A stretch of DNA of 64,000 bases, taken from a bacterium. Its GTDB lineage: Bacteria > Bacillota > Clostridia > Christensenellales > CAG-138. Positions 19,788-29,931 of this stretch are shown here, one piece after another (position 1 is the first letter of the stretch; every line of letters starts with the position of its first letter). Made by a program: the position numbers and the translations under genes. The notes under the pieces were generated by a model. That model made no database searches, was not told the origin of the DNA, and worked only from the letters and a program-made list of their open reading frames with translations. The stretch is taken from contig JALFDW010000044.1 in NCBI GenBank assembly GCA_022778545.1, forward strand, positions 1 through 64,000, in the 5' to 3' direction.

Positions 19788-21179
19788 TTATGGCGCGTTA
19801 ACGGCGGCAGACCCCAAAGCGCCTTCTTCCCGGGCCCGCCGGAGAAGCTGCTTCTTTGTGATGAGATAGCACACAGCATGCACGGCGCCTGTCACGCCCC
19901 ATGTGATGGGGTAGGAAAGGAACAGCGTAAAGAACGTGCGGTCAAGCGGGAACACGGTGTAGATCCAGAGGATACGGAGCCCGCAGGCGCCGATGATCGT
20001 AACGACCATCGGCAGAAGGGAGCGCCCCATTGCCCGCAGCATACAGGCAAGCGTGTCCATCATGCCGCAGAGGAAATAAGTCGTGCCGATGACAAGGAGG
20101 CGAGCGGCCCCCGCTTCGATCACGGCGGGATCCGGCGAATAGAGGCCGAGAAGCACATCGTGCAGCAGATAGGCACCGTTCCCGAGCAGAAGCCCGAGCA
20201 GCGCTGCAAGCAGCAGGCAGGTGCGGCAGATCTTTCCGATGCGCTCATATTGGCGCGCGCCGATGTTCTGGCTCGTGAAGGAGAGCGAGGCCTGCGCGAC
20301 GGAATTCATGGAAACATAGACGAAGCCCTCGATGTTCGCGGAGGCAGCGCTTCCCGCCATGGCAACCGAGCCGAAGCTGTTGATGGAGGATTGGACCACC
20401 ACGTTCGAAATGGCGAAGAGCGAGCTTTGCAACCCAGCGGGCAGGCCGATGCGGATGATGGAGCGCACCTCGGCCTTATGGAACGAGAGCGCGCCAAGGT
20501 GCAGCTGATAGCAGCTTTCCGAGCGCATGAGGCAGGTGAGGATGAGCGCTGCCGAAACATATTGCGAGAGGATGGTCGCAAGCGCCACACCCGCGACCCC
20601 CATGGAAAAACGAATGACGAAAAGCAGGTTCAGCAGCACGTTGAGTACGCCCGCCGCGCTGAGATAATATAACGGCCGCTTCGTATCGCCTACCGCGCGC
20701 AGAATGGCGCTGCCGAAGTTGTAGAGCATGGAGGCGGGCATACCGATAAAATAAATGCGCACATACAGCGCTGCCTGGTCGATCACGTCCGCCGGTGAGC
20801 CCATGAGCGTAAGCAGGGGCTCCGCCATGAGAAAGCCGAAGACGCCAACTGCAATCCCGCCCAACAGGCTCATGAAGACCGAAGTGTGCACGGCGTGGGC
20901 AACATCCGTGTATTCCCGTGCGCCATAATGACGCGCGACCGTTACGCTCACGCCGACGGAAAGCCCCATGAACAGGTTGACGATCAGGTTGATGAGCGCA
21001 CCGGTGGAACCGACTGCCGCAAGCGCCGTGTTTCCGGCATAGCGGCCGACAACGATCACATCCGCCGCGTTGAACAGTAGCTGCAGTACGCTTGAAAGGA
21101 TCAGGGGCAGGGTGAAGGCCAGGATCTTGCTCAACAGCGGCCCTGAACACATGTCCATTTCATATCGCTTCTCTGTCAT
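19788..21179 (-). CDS. MATE family efflux transporter
   Basis: MCSGPLLSKILAFTLPLILSSVLQLLFNAADVIVVGRYAG; 12-TM MATE pattern. Confidence 0.9.
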   Translation of the reverse strand: MTEKRYEMDMCSGPLLSKILAFTLPLILSSVLQLLFNAADVIVVGRYAGNTALAAVGSTGALINLIVNLFMGLSVGVSVTVARHYGAREYTDVAHAVHTSVFMSLLGGIAVGVFGFLMAEPLLTLMGSPADVIDQAALYVRIYFIGMPASMLYNFGSAILRAVGDTKRPLYYLSAAGVLNVLLNLLFVIRFSMGVAGVALATILSQYVSAALILTCLMRSESCYQLHLGALSFHKAEVRSIIRIGLPAGLQSSLFAISNVVVQSSINSFGSVAMAGSAASANIEGFVYVSMNSVAQASLSFTSQNIGARQYERIGKICRTCLLLAALLGLLLGNGAYLLHDVLLGLYSPDPAVIEAGAARLLVIGTTYFLCGMMDTLACMLRAMGRSLLPMVVTIIGACGLRILWIYTVFPLDRTFFTLFLSYPITWGVTGAVHAVCYLITKKQLLRRAREEGALGSAAVNAP

Positions 21180-21300
21180 TCGGATTCACGCTCCACAAAA
21201 CAAAAACAAGCGGCTGTCCGAAACGCCGGCCGGGCATTTTCGAATAGCCATCTGTCATCATACTTTAACAGTATAAGAATATGTCAAGTGCTGCGCGCTG

Positions 21301-22002
21301 TCAAGCACCGGAGAGCCGAAGCAGGGCATCTTCCGCGTCAAAATGCGTTTTATAGGGGCTGACTTCCGAAAAATGGCGGCGCGGCTGCGGTTCCTCCCGC
21401 AGGGCGGAGAGTGGCGCAAGCGGAAAACGCGAGAGCGCGGGCTCACCTTCCACGTTGCATATGAGCCAGTATGATCCCCCGGCAAGGCACACGGCATAGG
21501 GGTTCACGCGGAAATGCGCCGTGCCGCCAGACTCCGGCAGGGGAGCAAGAAAGGTGAGCTGCCTGCCTGCGGCGATGGCACCGCCTGCGGTCTGCATGGC
21601 GACGAACAGGGTATCATCCGCAGCGGAAGACGCAGTTAGCGCACATCGGAAAAGCGCATTCTCCACGGCCCGTGCGCCCCAACGCGCGCCGAGCGCCTGA
21701 AAAAGCGCCAGCTTTCTTGCGTCGGAAAGGAACCCTGCTGCCTGCACGGCGGCGGCAAGGGCGAACAGGTCGTCCTCGTCCGCTGCGGCGCGGGCATAGT
21801 AATACCCGGTGGTGGTTTTTTCAACCGGCTGCCCCTGCTTTTGAAGCAGATCCGCTGCGCGGTATATGCTCCTGCGTTCCGTGCGGATACCGCGCCCGGC
21901 AAGCCGCTGCAGCAATGCGGGGGCGCTGAGCCGGTGTTCCGCATCGGTCTCCGTGCGGAGAATGTCGAGCAGAGGGAGCATGGCCTGGCTGTTCTTTGGC
22001 AT
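21301..22002 (-). CDS. HTH/WYL-domain transcriptional regulator
   Basis: N-terminal wHTH (RRSIYRAADLLQKQGQPVEKTTTGYYY) and WYL-like segment GGSYWLICNVEGEPALSRFPL. Confidence 0.75.
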   Translation of the reverse strand: MPKNSQAMLPLLDILRTETDAEHRLSAPALLQRLAGRGIRTERRSIYRAADLLQKQGQPVEKTTTGYYYARAAADEDDLFALAAAVQAAGFLSDARKLALFQALGARWGARAVENALFRCALTASSAADDTLFVAMQTAGGAIAAGRQLTFLAPLPESGGTAHFRVNPYAVCLAGGSYWLICNVEGEPALSRFPLAPLSALREEPQPRRHFSEVSPYKTHFDAEDALLRLSGA

Positions 22003-22017
22003 GAAACGATCCTTCTT

Positions 22018-22701
22018 TTAAAAATACAGCATGAATCCGGCGGTTAGGAGGGCCTGCGCGGAGATGTAGGTCAGCATCACATAGAAGTTTGCGTGCGAGG
22101 GCTTGCGCATGAACATGGAACAGGAGAGCACGGTGTCCGAAACGAGAAACAGGAGCGAACCCAACACAAGAAGCGATGCGGCAAACGCCTGCGGCATGGC
22201 TTCTGCGCGGAGTGCGGCGAAGAGCGTAAGCCACGCGCCGATGTTCACTGCGCCCACAAGCCCAAGATAAACAGGCATCAGCTTCCGCAAGTGGCGTTCC
22301 CGCACATAGGGGGAAAGACCGCGCGCGATCAGGGCGATGGCTGCGGCATAGGGGAGCGCGAGCACGAGCAGAAGCCACAGGTTGGGGATTGCGGCGAACG
22401 CGCCCGTTGTGCAGAAAAGCGTATAGCCATAAAGCACATGGCCGATCGAAAAGCAAACGGCGCCGATGATAAAACGCATCTGCCGTCCATCCGAGATGAG
22501 AAGGATATCGCCTGCCATGCCGAACAGCAGCGCAAGGAAAACATGCGGCTTGAACGTGGGGGCAAACGCAAGGTAAAACACCGCAAGCAGCAGGAGCAGG
22601 CCGGGCTTTGTGGCTGCCCGCAGCCGCCTCAGCTTGAAATAGCAGGCATACAGGTGCACGAGGGAGAGCACCGCGAACAGGGCGATGAGAGCAACGCGCA
22701 T
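22018..22701 (-). CDS. YhhN/lysoplasmalogenase-family membrane protein
   Basis: Eight predicted TM helices; KPGLLLLLAVFYLAF, FGMAGDILLI, GAVCFSIGHVLYGYTLF pattern. Confidence 0.75.
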   Translation of the reverse strand: MRVALIALFAVLSLVHLYACYFKLRRLRAATKPGLLLLLAVFYLAFAPTFKPHVFLALLFGMAGDILLISDGRQMRFIIGAVCFSIGHVLYGYTLFCTTGAFAAIPNLWLLLVLALPYAAAIALIARGLSPYVRERHLRKLMPVYLGLVGAVNIGAWLTLFAALRAEAMPQAFAASLLVLGSLLFLVSDTVLSCSMFMRKPSHANFYVMLTYISAQALLTAGFMLYF

Positions 22702-22849
22702 AAACTGAAGTCTCCTATGGTTGGTTTTGAGGAAAATGAGTTTTTTCCATTTTATCATATGTTATGCGCCATGCATAGCGTTTGCGGAAGAGCATGCCTT
22801 CCGTTATAATAGAGCAGGACAAATGGAAAGCGGATTGTGCGGAAAGGCC

Positions 22850-24733
22850 ATGACGGAAACGGAATTTATCGAAAAATTCCATATCGAGCTGGATGAGCAG
22901 CAGCGTGCGGCCATGCGGGTGGCAGGGCGGCATGCGCTGCTGCTTGCCGTGCCCGGCAGCGGGAAGACCACCGTCATCACGGCGCGCACGGGTTACCTGC
23001 TTTTTTGCCGGGGCATTCCCGCGCAGGAGATCCTGACCGTCACCTTTTCCCGGGCTGCCGCGGCGGAGATGCGCCGCCGCTTTGCGGAAACCTTTGCGCT
23101 GCCGCAGGGAGAAACGCCCGCCTTCCGGACGATCCACAGCCTTTGCAGAAGCATCCTTGCGGTGCATTGCGCGCGCACGGGGGCAGCGCTGCCCACGCTC
23201 CTTTCCGAGCGGCGGCCTGTGCTGCGGGCACTGTATGCTGCGCTGTTCCCGGAGGCGGAATACCCGGACGATGTGCTGCTCAGGGCTGTCGATGCGCGCA
23301 TCACCTATGTGAAGAACATGCTCTTTACGGAGGATCAGATCGCTGCGGTGTCGCTGGAGGGCGTGGATTTCCCCGCGCTTTACCGGGCATATGAAGCGGA
23401 AAACCGGGCACAGGGGCGCATGGACTTTGACGATCAGCTCGTTATGGCGTACCGCCTGCTGCGGCGTGAGCCGGAACTGCTTGCTGCGCTGCGAGCGCGT
23501 TTCCGCTATGTGAATGTGGATGAGGCGCAGGATACCTCCTATGTGCAGCACAGGATCATCTATCTGCTCGCGCAGCCGGGCGAGCTTTTCATGGTTGGCG
23601 ACGAGGATCAGAGCATCTATGGCTTCCGTGCCGCCTATCCGGACATCTTCCTGCGCTTTTCGGAGATCTACCCCGGCGCGGCCGTTCTCCGGCTGGAGAC
23701 GAATTACCGTTCAAGCGGCGTGATCGCCTCCGCCGCGGAACGCTTCATCCGCCGCAACAAGCGCCGGAATGACAAGACGATGCGCGCTGTGAAACCTGTG
23801 GGCGCGCCGATCCGCGTAACGGAATTCCTGCATAAGAAAGCGCAGTATGCTTATTTGGTGAAGCAGCTTGCCGCGCTCCCACCGGGGGAAACCGCCGCCG
23901 TGCTGTACCGCAACAACGAATCCGCCCTGCCGCTGATCGAACCGCTTGCCGAAGCGGGGATCGCTTTTGAAGCGCGGGGCGACCGGGCGGCGGAATACTT
24001 TGCCTGCGCCCGGGTGCGGTATGCGCTTGGCGTGCTGCGCTTTGCGCTGCATCCGGAAAGCGAAAGCAGCTTCCTGCAGGTCTATCACCGGTTGGGCATT
24101 TATGTCTCGCGCGCCGAGTGCGAAGCCGTGCTTTCCGCGCGCGCGAAGGGGGACGACCGTCCGCCGCTTGCCGTGCTTGCAACGCTTTCGGAAGGGACGC
24201 GCAGGGAACGGCGCATTCAGGAGCGCATTGCGGAGCTCCGTGCCGTCGCACGGCTGTCGCCGCCGCTCGCAGCGCGGGAGGCGTGGTACATTGCAAACGG
24301 CATGCCGGAAACGGCGGACGACCGGCAGAAGCTGGACATCCTTTCCGCGCTGGCGGAGCGCTGCAGGGAATCTGCGGCGCTGCTGGAGTGCGCGGAACGC
24401 CTGAACGCATGGGAGGGCGGGGCGGAGAGCCCCTGCAGCGTCACGCTTTCTACCATCCATGCGGCAAAGGGGCGGGAGTTTGACCGGGTATACCTCATCG
24501 ACGTTCAGGATGGAATCCTGCCGGCGGAGGCGAACGAGGATGCGCTCCTTGGCGCAGAAGCGGCGGAGGAAGAGGAAACGCGCCTGTTTTATGTGGGCGT
24601 GACGCGCGCAAAGAGTGAGCTGGAACTTGTCACCGCATCCCGCGGGTATTGCGGGGCGCTTACGCCTTCACCGTTCATCCGTGCGCTGACGGCACGCATG
24701 GACGGGAAACGCGTGCCTGCGCGCCGCGAATAA
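22850..24733 (+). CDS. UvrD/Rep-family ATP-dependent DNA helicase
   Basis: LDEQQRAAMRV, AVPGSGKTT, VDEAQDTSYVQ, GDEDQSIYGFRAA, STIHAAKGREFDRVYL, RLFYVGVTRAK. Start at MTETEFIEK (22823 also possible). Confidence 0.9.
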   Translation: MTETEFIEKFHIELDEQQRAAMRVAGRHALLLAVPGSGKTTVITARTGYLLFCRGIPAQEILTVTFSRAAAAEMRRRFAETFALPQGETPAFRTIHSLCRSILAVHCARTGAALPTLLSERRPVLRALYAALFPEAEYPDDVLLRAVDARITYVKNMLFTEDQIAAVSLEGVDFPALYRAYEAENRAQGRMDFDDQLVMAYRLLRREPELLAALRARFRYVNVDEAQDTSYVQHRIIYLLAQPGELFMVGDEDQSIYGFRAAYPDIFLRFSEIYPGAAVLRLETNYRSSGVIASAAERFIRRNKRRNDKTMRAVKPVGAPIRVTEFLHKKAQYAYLVKQLAALPPGETAAVLYRNNESALPLIEPLAEAGIAFEARGDRAAEYFACARVRYALGVLRFALHPESESSFLQVYHRLGIYVSRAECEAVLSARAKGDDRPPLAVLATLSEGTRRERRIQERIAELRAVARLSPPLAAREAWYIANGMPETADDRQKLDILSALAERCRESAALLECAERLNAWEGGAESPCSVTLSTIHAAKGREFDRVYLIDVQDGILPAEANEDALLGAEAAEEEETRLFYVGVTRAKSELELVTASRGYCGALTPSPFIRALTARMDGKRVPARRE

Positions 24734-24887
24734 CTTGTGAAACTTATACCGAACAGGAAGCCTCAGAAAAAAACTTATGCGGTGATTTTCGGCGGTTTGT
24801 GGTATACTGATAATGACGTGGACTGTGTTTTCCGCGTAACGAACAGAAAAAACAAATGTTTTAATATCCGAAGGAGGAACGCATCAC

Positions 24888-25580
24888 ATGCAATATTCGC
24901 GCGAAGTGGAAGAAATGTTCTGCGTTGCAAAGGGCGCAAAACATGATCCGGCTCCGATCCCTGAGGAGGGAAAGTGGGTCAAGGCAAAGGAAATCACCGA
25001 CATCAGCGGCTTTACGCACGGCGTAGGCTGGTGCGCGCCGCAGCAGGGCGCGTGCAAACTGACGCTCAATGTAAAGAACGGCATCATTGAGGAAGCGCTC
25101 ATCGAGACGCTCGGCTGCTCCGGTATGACGCATTCCGCCGCCATGGCGAGCGAGATCCTGCCCGGCAAGACCATCCTTGAAGCGCTCAATTCCGACCTTG
25201 TGTGCGACGCCATCAACACCGCCATGCGCGAGCTGTTCCTGCAGATCGTTTACGGCCGCACGCAGAGCGCGTTTTCCGAAAACGGCCTCGCCGTGGGCGC
25301 CGGGCTTGAGGACCTCGGCAAGGGGCTCCGCTCCCAGGTCGGCACGATGTTCGGCACGCGCGCAAAGGGCCCGCGTTATCTTGAAATGGCGGAGGGCTAT
25401 GTGCTTGCCATCGGCCTCGACAAGAACAACGAGATCATCGGCTACAAGTTCGTGAATCTGGGCAAGATGATGGACGCCATCAAGAAGGGCGTAGACCCCA
25501 AAGAGGCGTATGAAAAGAACATCAGCACCTATGGCCGCTTTGCCGAAGCCGCGACGGTCATCGATCCCCGCCATCAGTAA
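24888..25580 (+). CDS. NifU/IscU-like iron-sulfur scaffold-family protein paired with GGGtGRT protein
   Basis: GCSGMTHSAAMASEILPGKTILEAL resembles NifU N-terminal scaffold core; RBS AAGGAGGAAC. Confidence 0.75.
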   Translation: MQYSREVEEMFCVAKGAKHDPAPIPEEGKWVKAKEITDISGFTHGVGWCAPQQGACKLTLNVKNGIIEEALIETLGCSGMTHSAAMASEILPGKTILEALNSDLVCDAINTAMRELFLQIVYGRTQSAFSENGLAVGAGLEDLGKGLRSQVGTMFGTRAKGPRYLEMAEGYVLAIGLDKNNEIIGYKFVNLGKMMDAIKKGVDPKEAYEKNISTYGRFAEAATVIDPRHQ

Positions 25581-25592
25581 GGAGGTAGAGCC

Positions 25593-26588
25593 ATGGTTAC
25601 GTTTGAAGGATACGAAAGAAGAATCGAAAAGATCAAGGGCGTGATGGCGCAGTACGGCATCGAGAGCTTTGAGGCTGCGGATGCGCTCCTTAAGGAAAAA
25701 GGCATTGATGTGCGCGGGATCGTTCTCGGCATCCAGCCCATCGCCTTTGAAAACGCCGTTTGGGCATATACGCTCGGCGCGGCCATCGCCGTGAAAAAGG
25801 GCGTGAAGACCGCTGCGGAAGCCGCTGAAGCCATCGGCGAAGGCCTGCAGGCGTTCTGCATCCCCGGTTCCGTTGCGGATCAGCGCAAGGTCGGCCTTGG
25901 GCACGGCAACCTCGGCGCAATGCTCCTCCGGGAGGAGACGCGCTGCTTCGCGTTCCTCGCAGGCCACGAGAGCTTTGCCGCCGCGGAAGGTGCGATCGGC
26001 ATCGCCCGCACGGCGAACAAGGTGCGCCGTGAGCCCCTGAAGGTCATCCTGAACGGGCTTGGCAAGGATGCTGCCTATATCATCAGCCGCATCAACGGCT
26101 TCACGCATGTGGAGACGGAATACAACGAGTTCACTGGCGAACTGACCATCACGAAGGAAACCGCGTTCAGCGACGGCGACCGGGCGAAGGTGCGCTGCTA
26201 TGGCGCGGATGACGTGAACGAGGGCGTTGCCATCATGCGCTACGAGAACGTGGACGTTTCCATCACCGGCAATTCCACGAACCCGACGCGCTTCCAGCAC
26301 CCCGTTGCGGGCACTTACAAAAAGTGGTGCGTGGAGAACGGCAAGAAGTATTTCTCCGTGGCCTCCGGCGGCGGCACGGGCCGCACGCTGCACCCGGACA
26401 ACATGGCTGCTGGCCCCGCTTCCTACGGCATGACCGACACCATGGGCCGCATGCACTCCGATGCCCAGTTTGCGGGTTCTTCCTCCGTGCCGGCGCACGT
26501 TGAGATGATGGGCCTCATCGGCATGGGCAACAACCCGATGGTGGGCGCGACGGTTGCGTGCGCTGTGGCCGTGAGCCAGGCGAAGTAA
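25593..26588 (+). CDS. GGGtGRT family protein (function unknown)
   Basis: Family-defining motif in VASGGGTGRTLHPDN; follows NifU-like gene after a short RBS-containing gap. Confidence 0.85.
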   Translation: MVTFEGYERRIEKIKGVMAQYGIESFEAADALLKEKGIDVRGIVLGIQPIAFENAVWAYTLGAAIAVKKGVKTAAEAAEAIGEGLQAFCIPGSVADQRKVGLGHGNLGAMLLREETRCFAFLAGHESFAAAEGAIGIARTANKVRREPLKVILNGLGKDAAYIISRINGFTHVETEYNEFTGELTITKETAFSDGDRAKVRCYGADDVNEGVAIMRYENVDVSITGNSTNPTRFQHPVAGTYKKWCVENGKKYFSVASGGGTGRTLHPDNMAAGPASYGMTDTMGRMHSDAQFAGSSSVPAHVEMMGLIGMGNNPMVGATVACAVAVSQAK

Positions 26589-26600
26589 ACCGAATTCTGC

Positions 26601-26638
26601 AAAAGCCCGTGCCATAAACGCTATGGCACGGGCTTTTT
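26601..26638 (+). terminator. Strong rho-independent terminator
   Basis: aaaagcccgtgccataaacgctatggcacgggcttttt. Confidence 0.85.
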
Positions 26639-26754
26639 GTTATTTGATAAGCGTAGCGGAATTAAATCATTTATACAAAAACGCATATATTTCATAAAGA
26701 TAATATAGTTATAGAACAAAAAAGAATATAATGGTGAATTCATAAGTAAAATGA

Positions 26755-26783
26755 TTGACAAATAAAAATAATACTGATATTAT
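26755..26783 (+). promoter_or_regulatory. Near-consensus sigma-A promoter
   Basis: TTGACA (26755-26760), exactly 17-bp spacer, TATTAT (26778-26783). Confidence 0.7.
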
Positions 26784-26887
26784 TTAAATATAATAAACTG
26801 TAATTACAGAACTGAACACAATTCCGTGCACGAACAAAACTGATGTGAAATGAAATTTAATACTTGAAGATTGGAGGAAAATGAATC

Positions 26888-27715
26888 ATGAAAATGTGGA
26901 AAAGAATTTTGGTACTATTCCTTGCACCTGTTTTTGCTCTCTCGAGTTTCTTTTCAGCGTTTGCACTTGAGAGCGTTGAGATTTCCCCCATGAGTATTGT
27001 TGGTCAAAACACATTGCTTCAAATGCGATCTTACCTGACGACGCAGTACAACAATTCATCTTCAAACGCAAACATCAGCCAGAATGCGGGATACCTGTTT
27101 GCATTAAAAGCAATAGCGTATGCAATTGCGGGGACAAGTTATTCGACAATGGATTGTAGCAAACTGACATATACGGCTTTAAAGGAGGCATATGCATCAA
27201 AGGCATTACAAAACTACTATATCTTTGGCAATACAAAGCTATCTTCAAGACAGCAGTATTCAGTTTGCGTTAGCAACAATTTGATGATTACAAGGTCGGA
27301 TCTGCAAACGGGTGATTTAATCTTTTGGGAAAACCCGTCAACTGGAGTTGTCAATCATGTAGGCATTTATTTCAAATATAATGGAGGTGATTATGTCATT
27401 GAGTCAAGGTCGCCCGGTGTGGTTGTTACAGATTGGATATGGGATAATGATGAGTATAAACCGAAATATTATGCACGAATCAATAAAGCCCTTACAGCTA
27501 CTTTTAAAACAGGAGCTCCTTTTAGGGAAGCTCTCGGTACACAAAAGGTGCTGTACAACTGTCCGCCGGTGCTACCAACCCCGCCTACTTATTCAGGTTA
27601 TACATTTACGAGTTGGTCTCCCTCTATTACGGCGGGGATGAGGTCGAACACGACTTATACCGCCAACTACGTGGACAATAATTCGATAATGCGTAGCGCA
27701 GAAAAATATAATTAA
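26888..27715 (+). CDS. Secreted NlpC/P60-type peptidase with C-terminal InlB-B/Listeria-Bacteroides-type repeat
   Basis: Signal peptide; catalytic-Cys context MDCSKLTYTAL, LQTGDLIFW, NHVGIYF; C-terminal YSGYTFTSWSPSITAGMRSNTTYTANY repeat. Confidence 0.75.
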   Translation: MKMWKRILVLFLAPVFALSSFFSAFALESVEISPMSIVGQNTLLQMRSYLTTQYNNSSSNANISQNAGYLFALKAIAYAIAGTSYSTMDCSKLTYTALKEAYASKALQNYYIFGNTKLSSRQQYSVCVSNNLMITRSDLQTGDLIFWENPSTGVVNHVGIYFKYNGGDYVIESRSPGVVVTDWIWDNDEYKPKYYARINKALTATFKTGAPFREALGTQKVLYNCPPVLPTPPTYSGYTFTSWSPSITAGMRSNTTYTANYVDNNSIMRSAEKYN

Positions 27716-27785
27716 TTAATTCTGGGAGCAGGTGCGTACAATGCAACACGCACCTGCTCTCAAAAAATACGAAAAGGGGAGGATT

Positions 27786-28727
27786 ATGATGCAGAAAATA
27801 ACGAAAAAAATAGTGGCGTTCTGTATGACTGCGGGGATGCTTATGCTTTGTGCCTGTTCCGTTTGCGACGTGGTGTTGCCTGAGAATACACCGGGTGTAG
27901 CGGAAACGTTTGTTCCTGAACCGGATGCCGTACCAACGCCGGTTATGCCGCAGAAAACGGAAACGCAGGTGGAAGTAGAAGACAATCCATGGGAAATAAA
28001 GCCGAGAGAGGGTTGTGAACCTCCAATGTATACCCATTGGGCAACGGATGTTGGAGGGCGATACGACACGGAAGAAACTGCTCCGGAAAGCATAAAAACT
28101 ATGCTCCCGCTTGTGGAACAGATCCTTAATTTCAGAACAAAATATGACTCCTATTATAAAGATTTGCAGTTCTTTGAGAATATGTGGGACACAAACCAAC
28201 ATACAATGGAAAACGAGTTGTATGTTTGGGGCCTTATGGCAAACGTACTCTGTATTTATGGCAACCTTCATCCGAACGCAGAGATGAAGAAGGGGGAGAT
28301 TTTCCTCTCGTTACCGGATATACAGGATTTTATCTCGGTTTGCTTTGTGGATTTCCCTGCGGAGACAACATTCCCAGAAACACCGCCGAAAGAATGGCTG
28401 AATAACCCGATTGGCTTGCATGTGGAGCCGATCGAAGCGGTAAAAAGTGATGGGGAATGCTACATTTTCAAAAAAAGCACTTATCCTATAGCCATAAACA
28501 TGCCGTCCCGCCATATCATTACGCGCGCTCAACACTGGAATGAGTCTCGATATGAGCTTGACTTTATCCTTCTCTTTGGCCCTGACTGCTATGATATAGC
28601 GGTTTACCGTGTGGCGCTGGAAGCAAGCGAAACGCCGGATGTGTTTGGACTGGAATGGCGCGTTGCACAGATCATCCGCATAGATACTTCGGAGATCAAG
28701 GAATGCGAGTATGAGAACGAATCCTGA
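27786..28727 (+). CDS. Hypothetical lipoprotein
   Basis: MMQKITKKIVAFCMTAGMLMLCACS lipobox-like signal; RBS AAGGGGAGG. Confidence 0.65.
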   Translation: MMQKITKKIVAFCMTAGMLMLCACSVCDVVLPENTPGVAETFVPEPDAVPTPVMPQKTETQVEVEDNPWEIKPREGCEPPMYTHWATDVGGRYDTEETAPESIKTMLPLVEQILNFRTKYDSYYKDLQFFENMWDTNQHTMENELYVWGLMANVLCIYGNLHPNAEMKKGEIFLSLPDIQDFISVCFVDFPAETTFPETPPKEWLNNPIGLHVEPIEAVKSDGECYIFKKSTYPIAINMPSRHIITRAQHWNESRYELDFILLFGPDCYDIAVYRVALEASETPDVFGLEWRVAQIIRIDTSEIKECEYENES

Positions 28728-28749
28728 GCGTAGAACTGGGGTGGGAATA

Positions 28750-29112
28750 ATGAAAACTAAAAAGGCTACTTTTATGCTGTGCGCTGCGATTATTGTGCTT
28801 TATATATTCCAAACGGGTGCGCTTGGTGAAATGTCATGTGTTGACGCAGCAGATGGAAAAACTGCAATTTGTCCATTTAGGGCGGAACCTTGTGAAACAT
28901 GTAACAACGGAACGCTCCGATCGTATATGCGCCGCGGAGACCAGCTCGATAATCAATTATGTACCCATATGCCATGGAACACACATGAATTGTATCAAAT
29001 GTATAACCATTACATATGTGATAATTGCGGTGCCGAAGGATATGCTTTGAGAGCGGGAAAATGGTGGTGGTGCACTTATCAAAAAGCGTATTACGATTTC
29101 ATTTATGACTAA
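28750..29112 (+). CDS. Hypothetical small secreted Cys-rich protein
   Basis: MKTKKATFMLCAAIIVLYIFQTGA signal; CPFRAEPCETC and YICDNCGAEGY. Confidence 0.5.
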   Translation: MKTKKATFMLCAAIIVLYIFQTGALGEMSCVDAADGKTAICPFRAEPCETCNNGTLRSYMRRGDQLDNQLCTHMPWNTHELYQMYNHYICDNCGAEGYALRAGKWWWCTYQKAYYDFIYD

Positions 29113-29123
29113 AATAAAAGCAG

Positions 29124-29804
29124 TCAATGCATCACCTGCGCGAGCGCGATGGCGATGAAGATCGCCGGCACCATGTTCATCACGCGCACTTTGGTGGCGC
29201 CCGCAAGGTTCAGCCCGAGGCCGACGAGCAGCACGGAGCCGACGGCGGAAAGCTCCGCGACGGCGGCCTCCGTCATGATGGGCGCGAGGAGGCCGGAGAG
29301 CAGCGTGATCGCTCCCTGATACACGAAAACGCCCACGGCGGAAAGCACGACGCCGACGCCATAGGTCGAGGCAAGCAGAATGGCGGAGATGAAGTCGATG
29401 AGGGATTTGGTATAGAGCGTGGTATGATCGCCCGTGATGCCGCTTTGCAGCGCGCCAAGCACGGCCATCGCGCCCACGCAGAACAGCAGCGTCGCCGTCA
29501 CGAGCCCTTCGCCGATGCGGGAACCGCCGCTGCCGGACACGCGCGCGCCGATGCGCTCACCGAGGCGGTTGAGCCGTTCCTCCAGCTGCAGCAGCTCGCC
29601 GAGCGCCGTGCCGAGCGCAAGAGAGAGGATAGCGATGATCGTGCTGTTCCCATCGAAATATCCTTTTACGCCGGTGCAGATCAGCATGAGGCCGATGGCC
29701 ATCATAATCCCTTTGGATATGCGTTCCGGCAGGCCCTTTTTTGCGAGAAGGCCGATCAGGCCGCCGATGGCGACTGCGATGCTGTTTACGATCGTTGCTA
29801 TCAT
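29124..29804 (-). CDS. DUF554-family membrane protein
   Basis: MIATIVNSIAVAIGGLIGLLAKKGLPERI, GITGDHTTLYTKSLIDFISAILLAS. Confidence 0.8.
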   Translation of the reverse strand: MIATIVNSIAVAIGGLIGLLAKKGLPERISKGIMMAIGLMLICTGVKGYFDGNSTIIAILSLALGTALGELLQLEERLNRLGERIGARVSGSGGSRIGEGLVTATLLFCVGAMAVLGALQSGITGDHTTLYTKSLIDFISAILLASTYGVGVVLSAVGVFVYQGAITLLSGLLAPIMTEAAVAELSAVGSVLLVGLGLNLAGATKVRVMNMVPAIFIAIALAQVMH

Positions 29805-29931
29805 TCCGAAAACCTCTTTAATGCGCGCCGCGCAAAATACCCAGCCGCTATGCGTCGCGCACAGCGGCTCGTTGAACGGTATTCATCATAACACAGCTTG
29901 TGCTGGTTGAAAAGCGGCGTTTTTCGCCTTT

